Part shown: piece after piece, positions 9,287 to 20,700 of the stretch | Layout: each line of letters starts with the position of its first letter | Position numbering within the stretch: the first letter of the stretch is position 1 | Assembly (NCBI GenBank): GCA_020465985.1 | Contig: JAANYP010001190.1 | Coordinates: forward strand, 62,001-126,000 | Length of the DNA: 64,000 nt | Reading direction: 5' to 3' | Source of the DNA: Centrapalus pauciflorus | Lineage: Eukaryota > Streptophyta > Magnoliopsida > Asterales > Asteraceae | The notes under the pieces: generated by a model | The model's database searches: none | What the model was told of the DNA's origin: nothing | What the model saw: the letters and a program-made list of their open reading frames with translations, nothing else | Program-made: the position numbers and the translations under genes

Positions 9287-12187
9287 ATGTCAAATCTTCA
9301 GAAATTCCTTGAGATGGATCACGAAGTTGGGAAGGCAAATGCACCGCCTAAGCTGATGAAAGTTGAGGACTATTACTGGTGGAAGGACAGATTTACAGAT
9401 TTTGTACGATTCAATGATATGCGCATGTGGGTGTGCATAGATGAAGGTACATTCCGCCAGTATCTGAAGTTGAAGGCCGTCAAAAGGTCTTGTCATATCA
9501 GATGATGAAAGAGGATGACAAGAAACTATTTGAAGCTGAAAACAAAGCTTTCTCCATAATCCGTATGGCTTTACCTCAAGATATTTTGCACACATTTCGA
9601 ACTCAAAGGACGTCAAAGGAACTTTGGGAGTCTCTCCAGAAAAGGTGTGAGGGTAATCCTCGGGTGCGTAGAAAGCGTATAGAGCTGTTGACCCAACAGT
9701 TTGCGATTTTCAAGGCAATTAAGGATGAACAGTTGGATGGCACTTAAGGATGAACAGTTGGATGATATTATCACAAGGTTCTATCATCTGATAACGGAAC
9801 TTGAAAGTCATGGAATTGAGTATTCAGACACTGACAAGAACAACAAGCTTCTTGATGCCCTACCAGCCAAATGGGCTATGTACGTGGCAATGATTAAGCT
9901 GAATGAGGACAAATATTATACTCAATCACTTGATGACATTGTGGGAACGTTGAGGGCATATCACTTCGAGATGATTAAGGCTGAGACTGATTACGAGCAA
10001 GTCCAGAATCCGACAATGTATTTTGGAAAGACATCTAAATCATCAGTGACAGCTGAACCGAAGAGTGCTACAGCGTTTTTCACCGGAGAAACGTCATCGC
10101 CACCAGAGTCCGAAGACTCACTGAATCGCGCGTTCTTAGGGTTAGGGAGATCCAAAGAACCGCAACCTCAAGTCCAACAGGCATCGACAAGTCAGAGCTA
10201 TTCGAAGATGCCGATGAGCGCAAAGTCAGCAGAAGAACATTTGAATCTGCTTGCTTCCTTTGTGGCAGCTTATGGAAATTGTGTTCAAGGGAAAATCAAT
10301 GACCCAGCTCTATGGGATGAAGATTACGATCAGGTCGATCCTGATGACTTAGAGGAAATGGATCTTAAGTGGCAACTGGCCATGGTGACCCAGAGGGTAA
10401 AAAGATTCATCAAGCGAACTGGGAGGAATCTGCAAATGAACAACAAAGGGATAGGATTTGATAAGTCTAAGGTCAAATGCTACAACTGTCAGGGATTGGG
10501 ACACTTCGCTAGGGAGTGTCAAAGACCGAAGGTAGAGACATACCAAGGACAGAGTCAGCATCAAGGACAGTATCAAAATCAGTCCCAACAAAGATACCTT
10601 CCGAGTTCCTCATCTGGTCAAGCCAATCTAGCGGGTCTACTATCCAATGTCACCTCTGACAGACAGCTAGATGGTACCTATGACTGGAGTTCACATCCTA
10701 AGTCCAATGCTAGAGCTTTCATGGCTGAAGTTACGGAGAATGGTTATGAAGAAGACGAGCAGACCACAAGGGAAAACAGTCCGATGTGGGTAGAGGAGGC
10801 GAATGATCAGACCGTGCTGGAGTTTGCTGCTCAGATGGCCAACGTGGAATCTGATAACTCTAAGGTTAGTCTTTCTTATTCTCTATTTTCAGAATTATGT
10901 GCTTTGTGTGCTACTTCTAATGATAGGTTAAATCTAGTCTTAGAATCACATAAAACCATATCTGCTCAAAATGATAACTTAAAATTAGAAAACGCTAGCC
11001 TAAATGATATAAAGCAAGATTTAAAAGAAAAGCTTAAGGCTGATGCTCAAGACGTGGTAGTTCTAAAAGACAAATTCAGCGAGCAGTGTGTTAGGATAGA
11101 ACTAATGTATGAGCACGTAGAGGCCTTAACTAAAACTCTTAAGGACAAGGATATAGAGCTAGCCGAGACCAAGGTTAAGGTAGCAGAGGCAAATAGCAAG
11201 CTGGAAAAGTTTAGGAATTCGAGCCTAAATCTAGGAAAAGTCTTAGATGCCCAAAGACAGTCTAAGAAGCCTGTAGGTCTAGGTTTTCACGAAATTCCTC
11301 CACCTTTCAATGCGAATTATGTGCCTCAGCCTCAGGAGAAAACTGACAAGTCAGTAGACTTAGAGGACTTACCTGAACTGACACCTGAGCCTACAGTTGA
11401 AAATACACCTAAGGTGGATGACTCTACTGTCAAGGTCAAGAAAGTGAAATTTGTGTCTTCCTCCAGTGAAACACCTGCAGGAAAACAGAAAATTTCATGG
11501 GCTGACCAGGTCGAAGAGACAGACACTGTAGATGTACCAAAGGAAGTAGACACTAGTGAGACACCTAGATCTAAGGGAACAACCAAAAAGTCCATGGATA
11601 AGATGTCTTGCTTTAGATGTCACGAGAAAGGGCATGTTGCTTCTCACTGTCCACTTAGGAAAGCAGATGTTACCCCTAAGACAGTGAAACCAACACCTGT
11701 TAAGCCCTCACCCAGTGTGGCAAGCAGCAGTAGTTCTCAACCTACCGAGAAAACTGTGCAGGCCGCACCCAAACAAGTTGTGAAAAACACACCGGTTAAG
11801 GTTGGACCAAAGGAAGTGATTAGGACAAATTCACCGAATCGTGTCACAAATCAATCTAGGTCAGCACCACAGCAAGTCTATAGGAGCACCACACCTAGCA
11901 GGTCACATACTCCAGTTAGGTCACATACTCCAGTTAGACAGTATGCACCGGTAAGAGCTCAAGGATCACAGTCAGAAATGGCATATAATAGAAATTATTC
12001 CAGAGCTCCACAACAAATGCCTACACCACGGCAAAGAGTGAACTTAAATCACTCGGCACCACAACAGAATTCAGTTCACAGGCCCAAGTCACCTGAAAGG
12101 CGAGATGGGTACTTGAAAAAGTTCACGTATGTGGACGAGAATGGTATTACCAAGTCAGTCATGGCTTGGGTTCCCCGTGATAACTAA
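9287..12187 (+). pseudogene. gag: Copia-2 Gag (nucleocapsid precursor) with two frameshifts
   Basis: The ATG at 9287 starts MSNLQKFLEMDHEVGKANAPPKL, a copia Gag N-terminus. The frame shifts once near 9490 and again at 9721-9764, where AAGGATGAACAGTTGGATG is duplicated with a 25-base period. The rest (9740-12187) is a long open frame. A CX2CX4HX4C zinc knuckle, CYNCQGLGHFAREC, lies near 10479-10520. A coiled-coil region spans about 10850-11230, and a second knuckle, CFRCHEKGHVASHC, lies near 11610-11650. The C-terminus is basic and Pro/Ser-rich, and TAA at 12185-12187 closes it. Gag packages element RNA in virus-like particles. Two knuckles and a long C-terminal extension fit a Sirevirus Gag. 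Confidence 0.88.
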
Positions 12188-12208
12188 CCTCTTTTCTTTC
12201 ATGTGCAG
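12184..12208 (+). promoter_or_regulatory. Putative 3' splice site at the gag-pol junction of copia-2
   Basis: CTAAC at 12184-12188 (branch-point consensus, overlapping the gag TAA), a pyrimidine-rich run and ATGTGCAG ending at 12208 resemble a plant intron 3' end. Pol starts in the same frame as gag right after it. A near-identical signal lies before the envelope-like ORF at 17731-17755. Use in vivo is inference. Confidence 0.45.
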
Positions 12209-14176
12209 GAGATAACTACCGGTCCAAACAACAAGTGGTTCGTCGACAGTGGTTGCTCCAGGCACATGACGGGGGAAAGAAGTCTTCTCACAGACTTCAA
12301 GTGGGGTAATAGGGGATTCGTATCATTCGCGGGTAACAAGGGTGGAAATATCACTGGAACTGGAGAAGTCACTAATGGGACGATTACTTTGGATCAAGTT
12401 TATCACGTTGATAAACTGGTTCATAATCTCATTAGTGTCTCTCAAATCTGTGATAAGAAGAACTCGGTGTTATTTACTGACACTGAGGCGTTAGTGCTAA
12501 AGCCTGGATTCAAAATTCCTGAAGAATGGGTGTTGATGCGGGCGCCAAGGAAGAACGACTTGTACGTGCTGGATATGAACAAGCCAGAGACTTCGATGGG
12601 GCCAATTTGTCTACTATCCAAATCTTCGGAGACGGAATCCGTACTGTGGCACAGACGCATGGCTCACCTGCACCTGAGGAAGATGAATTACATTACGAAG
12701 CATGGACTGGTGCACGGTGTGCCCATGAAAAGTTTTCAGTTCGAGGATAAGTGTCTACCTTGCATGAAGGGCAAACAACACAAGAAGACACACAAGTCCA
12801 AGAAGCAGAATTCCATAGCCTCAACATTCGATCTGTTGCACATGGACCTTTTCGGCCCAATCAACAAAAGGAGTATTGGAGGTAGTTGGTACTGCTTAGT
12901 TATCACCGACGATTACTTACGTTTTTCTTGGGTTTTCTTTTTAGGTACGAAGGACGAGACGGCTGCAAGGCTCATCGGGTTCTTGGACCAAGTGGAGAAC
13001 TCATACGGAACTAGGGTTAAATATATTCGTAGTGATAATGGAACTGAATTCAAAAACACTGTAATTGGTGTATATTGCCTATCAAAGGGCATAGTGCATC
13101 AATTCAGTGCACCATATGAACCTCAACAGAATGGGGTGGCCGAACGTAAAAATAGAACTTTGATTGAGGCTGCAAGGACTATGCTTTCGGATTCAAAGCT
13201 TCCTACCATGTTTTGGGGGGAGGCAGTGAATACAGCGTGCCACATTTTAAACCGAGTCCTTACAGTCAAATCATTGAACAAAACATGCTATGAAATTTTG
13301 AATAAACGGCCACCTAACTTAACTGGATTCGAACCGTTTGGAGTACCATGCACACTTTTAAGAACAAAAGATCAACCGAAGTTTGGTGAAAAGGCTGACG
13401 AAGGATACTTCCTAGGTTATGTGCCAAACTCACCAAACAAACGGGTGTTTAACAAAACAACTGGTACTGTGGAGATTGTGTATAACATTGAAGTCACAAG
13501 TTATACACATGAACCCCAAACTGGTCCGGAATGGATATTTGACTATGATAAGTTAATTGAGTCATTTAACATTCCTCTGGATGATAATGCAGGTACAATC
13601 GAGAAGGACATGGCGACGTTGCATCTGAACGACGATGGCCAAATCTTTCCAAGGACCACGTTCGAATCTACATCCGAGCCTACTGCGACTGTAGATGGAT
13701 CTCCAGAAGTTGCTGATCAAGAGACACCTAACTCTGAGAATCAGACTCAAGCTTCAAGTTCTAATTCTGAGGAAAACGTCCGTGAGGAGGAAAATGTAGA
13801 AGCTGAGCCTGTTCCCCCTTTAGGTGAAATAGGATCAAACTTAGGAGATAATCTAAGGGTTGATGAAATAGAGACCTCTAGGATTAACAAGAACCATCCA
13901 ATAGAAAGCATCATAGGAAATCCTAATGAGGGTGTGAAGACTCGGAGTAGTGTAAATAACAACACCGTGTTGTTGTCGATGATAAACGACGCCCGGCATA
14001 ATCACACATGTCCTATATTCGTGTTTCATATCGCAAGTAAGAAGCCCAAAAATGTGGGCAAATGGCACTTAGGACAAACTCTTGGGTTGAAGCGATGCAG
14101 GAATACTTTTCTTCGCATTAGGAATACTAGAGTGTGGGAGTTAGTTCCGTTACCGTCGAGGGGAGATTGGCAATAG
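12203..14176 (+). CDS. pol: Copia-2 Pol N-terminal part: aspartic protease and integrase
   Basis: It is open for 657 codons in the same frame as gag, separated only by the TAA at 12185. The protease motif WFVDSGCSRHMTG is at residues 12-24. The GAG-pre-integrase zinc site (WHRRMAHLHL ... CLPC) is near residues 150-195. The integrase core has Asp215 (HMDLFGP), Asp278 (SDNGTEF) and Glu314 (GVAERKNR), giving exactly 35 residues between the second Asp and the Glu, as in D,D35E integrases. The end is an acidic, Ser-rich linker, and the RT frame breaks near 14040. It cleaves Gag-Pol and inserts cDNA. The displayed start (GTG) is not a true initiator; translation probably comes by stop bypass or splicing. 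Confidence 0.9.
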   Translation: MQEITTGPNNKWFVDSGCSRHMTGERSLLTDFKWGNRGFVSFAGNKGGNITGTGEVTNGTITLDQVYHVDKLVHNLISVSQICDKKNSVLFTDTEALVLKPGFKIPEEWVLMRAPRKNDLYVLDMNKPETSMGPICLLSKSSETESVLWHRRMAHLHLRKMNYITKHGLVHGVPMKSFQFEDKCLPCMKGKQHKKTHKSKKQNSIASTFDLLHMDLFGPINKRSIGGSWYCLVITDDYLRFSWVFFLGTKDETAARLIGFLDQVENSYGTRVKYIRSDNGTEFKNTVIGVYCLSKGIVHQFSAPYEPQQNGVAERKNRTLIEAARTMLSDSKLPTMFWGEAVNTACHILNRVLTVKSLNKTCYEILNKRPPNLTGFEPFGVPCTLLRTKDQPKFGEKADEGYFLGYVPNSPNKRVFNKTTGTVEIVYNIEVTSYTHEPQTGPEWIFDYDKLIESFNIPLDDNAGTIEKDMATLHLNDDGQIFPRTTFESTSEPTATVDGSPEVADQETPNSENQTQASSSNSEENVREEENVEAEPVPPLGEIGSNLGDNLRVDEIETSRINKNHPIESIIGNPNEGVKTRSSVNNNTVLLSMINDARHNHTCPIFVFHIASKKPKNVGKWHLGQTLGLKRCRNTFLRIRNTRVWELVPLPSRGDWQ

Positions 14177-15535
14177 AACCAAATGGGTTTTTTAAGTGCA
14201 ATAAGAGACGAGCGGGGTATAGTCAACGACGCAACAAGGCGAGATTAGTTGTAAAGGGTTTCAACCAAGAGGAGGGAATCGATTACAAACGAAGTTTTTT
14301 GCACCAGGTAGCAAGGCTGGAAGCCATTAGGGTTGTTTCTAGCGTTTGCCTCCTTCAAAGGCTTTAAGGTATATCAACTGGACTTTAAGATTGCTTTCCT
14401 GATGGAAAGTAAGGAGTGGTATATGTAGCACAACCCGCCAGGATTTACATGATCCAAGAATATCCTGATAGAGTATAGTCGCTTAGATAAGGCTCTTTAT
14501 GGATTACTCAGGCACATAGGGCGTGGTTGAGACTTGTATCGCACATCTTTTTGAAACGGTTTGAAAGGGGTAGGATAGAAGTACGCTATTTGTGAAGAGG
14601 AAGGGTGAACACTTTTATCTTGGTACAAGTGTACGTCGATGATAATCATTTTTGGATCACAGATGAACAGATGTTCAAGAATTTCGAGAAGGATGATGAA
14701 GTCTAAGTTCGAGATGAGTGTGGCTATGGGGGATTGAATTCGTTTTAGGGTACAAGTTGACCAAAAGAAGGAAGGGATGTTATCCATCAAACTAAGTATG
14801 TCTGATGACATATTAGAACGGTTTTGGGATGGAGACTAAGTTGACCTGTGCCCACTTTCAGCACGCCGTTCAAGTGAATCACAATCTTCGGGCCCGGGTG
14901 ACCTGAAAGTAGACGATGTGGATGCCGGACTTTATATCGGGCATGATTGGGTCCCTTATGTTCTTTAACTAACTAAAACAACTGCTTCAGACCTTACATA
15001 ATGTTTGCTGTGTGTATTTTGGCTAGGTTTCAAGCGAATCCGAAGGAGATGCATATGAAAGCTGTGAAGCGGATTCTACGATACCTCAAGTCGAAACCGA
15101 AGCTGGGACTTTGGTATCACGCGGAGGGAGATCTAGAGTTGGAAGCGTTCACGGATTCTGACTACGGAGTAGAAACAAACATCGGTAGCCATTTCAACGT
15201 GTGAGGCCGAGTATGTTGCTGCTGGTAGTTGCTGCTCACAGGTTCTGTGGATACAACAACAATTGCGGGATTACGGTTTGGCTTACACTCAAACTCCTAT
15301 TAGGATAGACAATCAATCTACAATTGCTATAACTAATAATCCAGTTAAACACAGTAAAACAAAGCACATAGACATAAGGCATCATTTTATTCGTGATTGT
15401 GCTGAAAAGAACTTAATCAAACTGGTAAAGGTGGCAACAGAAGATAATAATGCAGATTTATTTACCAAAGCGTTTGATAAGTCACGGTTTGAGTATTTAA
15501 TTCAACTGAATGGAATGCGCAACCCAGAGTAATTT
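14040..15535 (+). pseudogene. pol: Copia-2 reverse transcriptase and RNase H, heavily degraded
   Basis: RT and RNase H motifs are recognisable but scattered over all three frames: NKARLVVKGFNQEEGIDY near 14240, YVDD at 14629-14640 followed directly by a shift, a copia RNase H start (CILARFQANPKEMHMKAVKRILRYLK without breaks) at 15010, and DNQSTIAITNNPVKHSKTKHID to DLFTKAFD at 15300-15480. I see many small indels between 14040 and 15260, whereas the protease-integrase just upstream has none. No active RT can come from this copy. Confidence 0.87.
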
Positions 15536-16120
15536 GACCTTAGTAGTAGTAAGTTTATTTTATTTTATTGTAGAGTAGTAGTTTTTCTTTCTTCTCAGTA
15601 ATCTGCTAATTTAGGAAAGTTTCTATTTTTAGTAAGTTTCTATCTTTAGTAAGTTAGTAGGTTAGCTTATTTTACTGCTTTTCTTATAAAAAAAAATAAA
15701 AGAAAAAAAAGAGAAAATTATAAAAATACAAAAAAGAGAGAATATCAAAAAAAGGAGTTAGGTCTTAGATACATAGGTTCAAAGTGACGAAAATTAGCAC
15801 CGTCGTTACAAACTCTAAGTGTTTAGGCTTTCACACATAATGCAACTAAATTCTAAGTGTTATACTTTATTTAGTTTGATGTGTTGGTAGGCATAATACA
15901 TATAGGGAATCTCAAGGCTAATAAAATATTCTAGAAAAAGTCAAGCGTGTCACTAACTTAGATGTACGACCAATCGGTCTTAATTTTTATATACAAGACA
16001 TACAAACATTGAGTCTAAATGAGGTATGCAAACTTTCTGGGGATGTATGGAAACATCAAATACATCTGAAAATGGAAAGAATAGAAATATCATATAAAAC
16101 TGAGAGTCGAAAACATGCAA

Positions 16121-16285
16121 CTCTGTTGTACGTAAGTACAGACCTGTTGTCTCTGTTTAGATTCGGGTTAGCAGATATGTCGCTTTGTTGTACGTCAGTA
16201 CAGACCTGTCACCGCTGTCTGCTAACTTTAAAAATAAACCTTAAGTCGAACTAAGACACTCTATTGTATGAAAATACAGACCTGT
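16121..16285. repeat. Three spaced copies of a 27-base unit ending TACAGACCTGT
   Basis: The copies lie at 16121-16147, 16183-16209 and 16259-16285, each close to CTCTGTTGTACGTAAGTA followed by CAGACCTGT. The third is the most diverged. The following bases (TCTCTGTTTAG, CCGCTGTCTGCTA, CCGATGTTTG) are also related, so the full unit may be 60-75 bases. Confidence 0.8.
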
Positions 16286-16671
16286 GTCCGATGTTTGTCT
16301 TTTAAAGAAAGTTTGCAAATACCAACAAGTTAGAATCTTTGTCTGTGTGCCTTGATTATAAAAGTATGTCTATGTCTGAGTCACGTAAGATAATTTCCTG
16401 ATAAATAAAAATGCCAAGGGATATTCTGAAATGTAGAATGTTTAAAGGGGTAAAATACCAACAATCGGCTAAATAAGTGTGTCACGACAAATAAATCAAA
16501 GGAATCAAAAATTCCTAAGTGTGAAAGCTTAAGTACTGAAAGTTAGTATCAGACATCGCTATCTGATTGAACCTTTCTTAGACTATACTCATCAAAAATA
16601 TTTTGTTCAGTATTTAGCTTAGCATGTAAATTTTTAAGTATAGCTGAAGTCTAGAATAAATTTTTTGGTCA

Positions 16672-16742
16672 AAATTTTATTTTATTTTATTTTATTTTAT
16701 TTTATTTTTACCTTAGTTTATTTTATTTTATTTTAGTTTAAT
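16672..16742. repeat. TTTTA pentanucleotide array
   Basis: TTTTA is repeated with few interruptions across the stretch, a simple-sequence expansion in the copia-2 spacer. Confidence 0.85.
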
Positions 16743-17730
16743 TTTTACTTAGGTAAAATGTCAAAAGTTACTGAGGGTGCATTCAAAGTTGGATAAAATA
16801 AACAATGAGTGAACTATCTTGAGCTTAGGGTAAAAGAATTGGCATAGTTTATCTGGTTACACGATACCGTAGAAAAAAGTTGGAAAAAGTTGAATTTATT
16901 TCAAAATTTTCGAAAATTTTTCTAAGTATTGGTGGTTTCGAATCTAAGACAGACTCGAAGCGGTAAGACTTCGAATCTGTCAGTAGATTCGAGTCTATGT
17001 TTAGAATCGAGGGTTGGTGGTATAAATAGGTCAACAGTGAAGCCATTTAAGACCTTACTGTTTTCGAATCTATACACTCGAGTCTAAAAGGCGATTTCGA
17101 ATCTATTCTCGAATCTATCGTATTTCTTCTAAACGACATTTTGTCGACTCTCTTACTTGGTGTTTCGATTCTACAGATACAACTAGGTATAATCAACCGG
17201 ATTGTACAAGATTTGTGTAGTTTTATACACAATTTTAGGCTAAAACATCGAATTTTGAAGTTTTGTGGGTTGAAATAGGGTTTTTGCTAAATTGCCAAGT
17301 TTGGAACTATAAAAGATCAAATTAAAAGCATAAATCAATGATTAGAACCTAGTTGAACTAATGTATGTGAATTACTAAGTTCAAAACGGTTAAAATCTTG
17401 GGTTTTTGTTGAAAACAAAACCGACGGGACTTCGAGTCTGTTCTAGGACCTTCGAATCTGTTCATGGGTTTCTCGAATCTATCATTAGATTCGAGATGAC
17501 CATGATATTCGAATCTGTCCATTAGACTCGAATAGGGACTCTTCGAATCTGTCCATTACATTCAAATATGGACACTTCGACTCTGTTACTTTCGAATCTG
17601 TACTTTATTTATTTTGTTTAATTTAAATTTTATTAAACTTGTGGAAATTTAATTGTGTTAGATTTTGTATTTAAAAAGGTACAAAATAAAACAAATTTGA
17701 ATTTACACAAGTTTATTGATTTTTAATGAG

Positions 17731-17757
17731 TCTAACAGTTTTATTTATTGTGCAGAT
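17731..17757 (+). promoter_or_regulatory. Putative 3' splice site before the copia-2 envelope-like ORF
   Basis: TCTAAC at 17731-17736, a T-rich run and TTGTGCAG ending at 17755, two bases before the ATG at 17758, look like a plant branch point and acceptor. It suggests translation from a spliced subgenomic RNA. It also supports choosing the ATG at 17758 over an upstream ATG at 17716. Confidence 0.5.
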
Positions 17758-20700
17758 ATGGCGATTCGCGCTTTTGTCCCTAAGCATAATATGGTCCTTA
17801 ATCCAGACATGAATCTCCCTGAGGCGCAGGGATTCCGTGAAGTACTGGATTTTCTAGCTGAATCAAGGATCGGACATGCACTATGGCATAATGTGCAGCT
17901 AGTGTTACCCTACATCCGTCAATTTTATGACCATTTGCAAGTAGACTGCTCGGTCACTCCGACAGTTCTACGCACGCGCATTGAAGGACAGCCGTTAGTA
18001 TTTTCGGCTGATATGATTCGTCAAGTGCTGCAGTTGGGCACTCAGGAACAAGAAGCTGGTCCTATAGAATTTCCGATGAATATAAGGCAAGCGGCCTTTC
18101 AAAGAATGGGGTACAGCCTCGATGTGACAAAAGTGTCATACATGAAAAGTGGATTGATAGGACAATGGAGGTTTTTGGCGCATGTATTTATGGTGTGCTT
18201 TGCTGCGAAAAAGGCAGGGTTTGACTATATTGTGGCGAAGATTCAATCGGGAATTGTCGCAATGGTGTATAATCGCCCATATAGTTTTTCAGAGATGATC
18301 TTTTCGGAGTTTGTTCATCAGATATCTGCTCCCGAAAATCAGCAGTTTTTGCTCTATCCGAGATTCATTATGATGTTGATCAGACACTTTTTGCCGAACT
18401 TGCCAATAACAAATGACTTTCAGAGTGTTGCCATCCTGGACAAAAGGATTTTCGCTGATTGTTCCTCACACCGAGGAAGATTGGCTGTTCCTGTTGCTCG
18501 TCCATTGTTCGGAGCTATTGTGGATAGGGATTTTCAAGCCCCGGAAGATGCCAACTGGGCAGGGGTCGTTGAGTTTCCACAACAACAACAACAGCAACAA
18601 CGTCAACAGCAACAACAACAGCAACGTCAACAGCAACAACAGCCTCGTGCTCGGCCACGTGATCCAAGACGCCGACAGAGACCAGCAGCGAGTCAAATTC
18701 CGGCAACCAGGCCTTCGACAAGCCAGCAACCAGAAGTTACAGAAGCCGGGCCCTCAAATATTCAAGAAGCTGGGCCCTCAAATGTTGCGAGAGAAGCTGA
18801 ACAGCTAAGCCAGACGCTTAATGAAATTTGGGAGGCAGGGCCTCATGCCAATGAAGATGTTGCAGCAGCATTGGTTGGTGAGCTGCTTAGTCCACCAGTA
18901 GATGAAGATGATATTTTTAGAGATGTGGAGGAATACGAGCCAGAAGGGGCAGATGACGGATTAACATCTTCGGAAACCGAATCAGAATCAGCGGAAGTTC
19001 CGGCAGCTGCAGTTCCTGATATTCAAATTGGAACTTATGGTTCGAGATTGATTATAAATGAAGGTGGTTCGAGGAGGCGCGTGAACAGGGAATTGGAGGA
19101 GTCTGATTTTGAAGAAGAGGAAGTTGCTCAACTAGTGACAAGGCAACGGGCCAAACGTCACAGGTTCATGCAAGGATCATCTTCAGCTCCTGTAGATCAA
19201 CCAGAAATTCCACAACATCAAGAACCTCAAACCACCAGTCCACCACCACCACCACCTCAAGATGAACCGTATATACCATCACCGTTCATTCCTACTCCTA
19301 TACAGTCCATTCCATCTACCTCGACCACATACACTGACAACCAAAGGTTTCTGCAGCTTAAAGCTCGCGTTGACTTCCAGAATGTCCAAATCTTAAGCCT
19401 AACAAAGGCGATCGGAGAAATTCAGACTCATAATGCAAATCTTGATAAAGAAAATGCCGATTTGAAGAAGATTGTGGAGCAAGTCCAGGAAGAGAACGTA
19501 GAATTGAAAACTTTTGTTTGCGATCAGGCAGCTGAGATAAGGTCGATGCGCTCCCTAATTGAGCAGTTAATGAAAAATTTACAGGCTCAGGGGGAGACAT
19601 CGTGCCGAGATCAGGAGGTGCAGAGAAGAGATGATAATGAAGGCGATGATCCCGGTGCGAATAAAGAGATTGAGTCTGTAGATTTTCCTGCAGCTCAAGT
19701 TACACAAATTCAGGGGGAGCCAAGTACAGAAGGAGAAGAAGGAGGATCTGGAAAAGAAGCAGGTTCCTCGAGGGTTCTGGACAGTGACATGATTGATGCA
19801 CTGAAGGACATAGAGGAAGAGCTTATGGATTTTGACGATGAAGAAGAAGAGTTAGAAGAAGGAGAATTTATTCCAGAGGAGGTTGTGGACTGGAAATCAG
19901 ACGATGAAGTGTTGGATGATGAAGACGATCAAGTCAATGAGGTTATTATCAATTCACAACCTGTCACGGAGCTATATGAAGGACAAAATCATAATGTGAT
20001 TGACATTGACTATATCAAGGTAGCCTCAGTCGAGGACAAAGAACTTGAAGAGGCCGAGAAGGAGCCATCTAGAACTGACTTGATAAATCTTTGGTTCAAG
20101 AAAGAGGAAAAGAAAGATCGTTTGAAGATGAAGAAGAAAATGAGAGTTCCAGGTGCTGGAAACTTCTCAGGAGGCATTATAAGCTGGTTCTTTGACAAAG
20201 AACTGCAGCTATTTATCTTGAAAAGAAGAGATGGACTACAATACTTGAGGCGAACACTAAAAGCATTTAACTCATTGCCCAAGATTGAAGTAAAGGAGCT
20301 TGCATGGAAAGAATTAATTAATATAGGTGAAGACCAGTACGCTGAGGTTGTGGCAAGAATTATAAGGAAAGAAGGAAGATCAGGAAAGTTCAAGCGACTC
20401 AAGCCAAGGACCGGAAAGAGGGTCGAGGATCAGTCGAGAATAGATCCTCATACAGGTAGGCCTTGGGCCAGGATGGTATACCAACCTGTGAGGTGTCTAA
20501 AGAAAGTACCAATGAAATCGATGCCACAGAACGTTTTGAGAAACATGAAATGGTGGTACCTCGAGATTGACACTGCTGAAGCCATCATGGAGGATCAAGA
20601 CGAGCAGGTCATTTTGAAGGTATATGATCCACTGCATTTGATAAACCTATCAAAGGACGACCTGAAGAAGCTTCATGATCAGCCTATCTTCTTTACTGAA

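Larger units (their letters stand above)
15536..17730 (+). other. Copia-2 spacer between pol and the envelope-like ORF
   Basis: No supported gene in 2.2 kb. It contains an A/G-rich stretch (15689-15758), three copies of a 27-base unit (16121-16285), a TTTTA array (16672-16742) and a cluster of TTCGAATCT words (16937-17600), the same word as in the LTR and leader. It ends in a putative 3' splice site before the envelope-like ORF. Confidence 0.75.

Noticed and set aside
17716..17757. Upstream ATG for the copia-2 envelope-like ORF
   Set aside because: The bases form a branch point, pyrimidine run and acceptor, so the ATG at 17758 is the better start.
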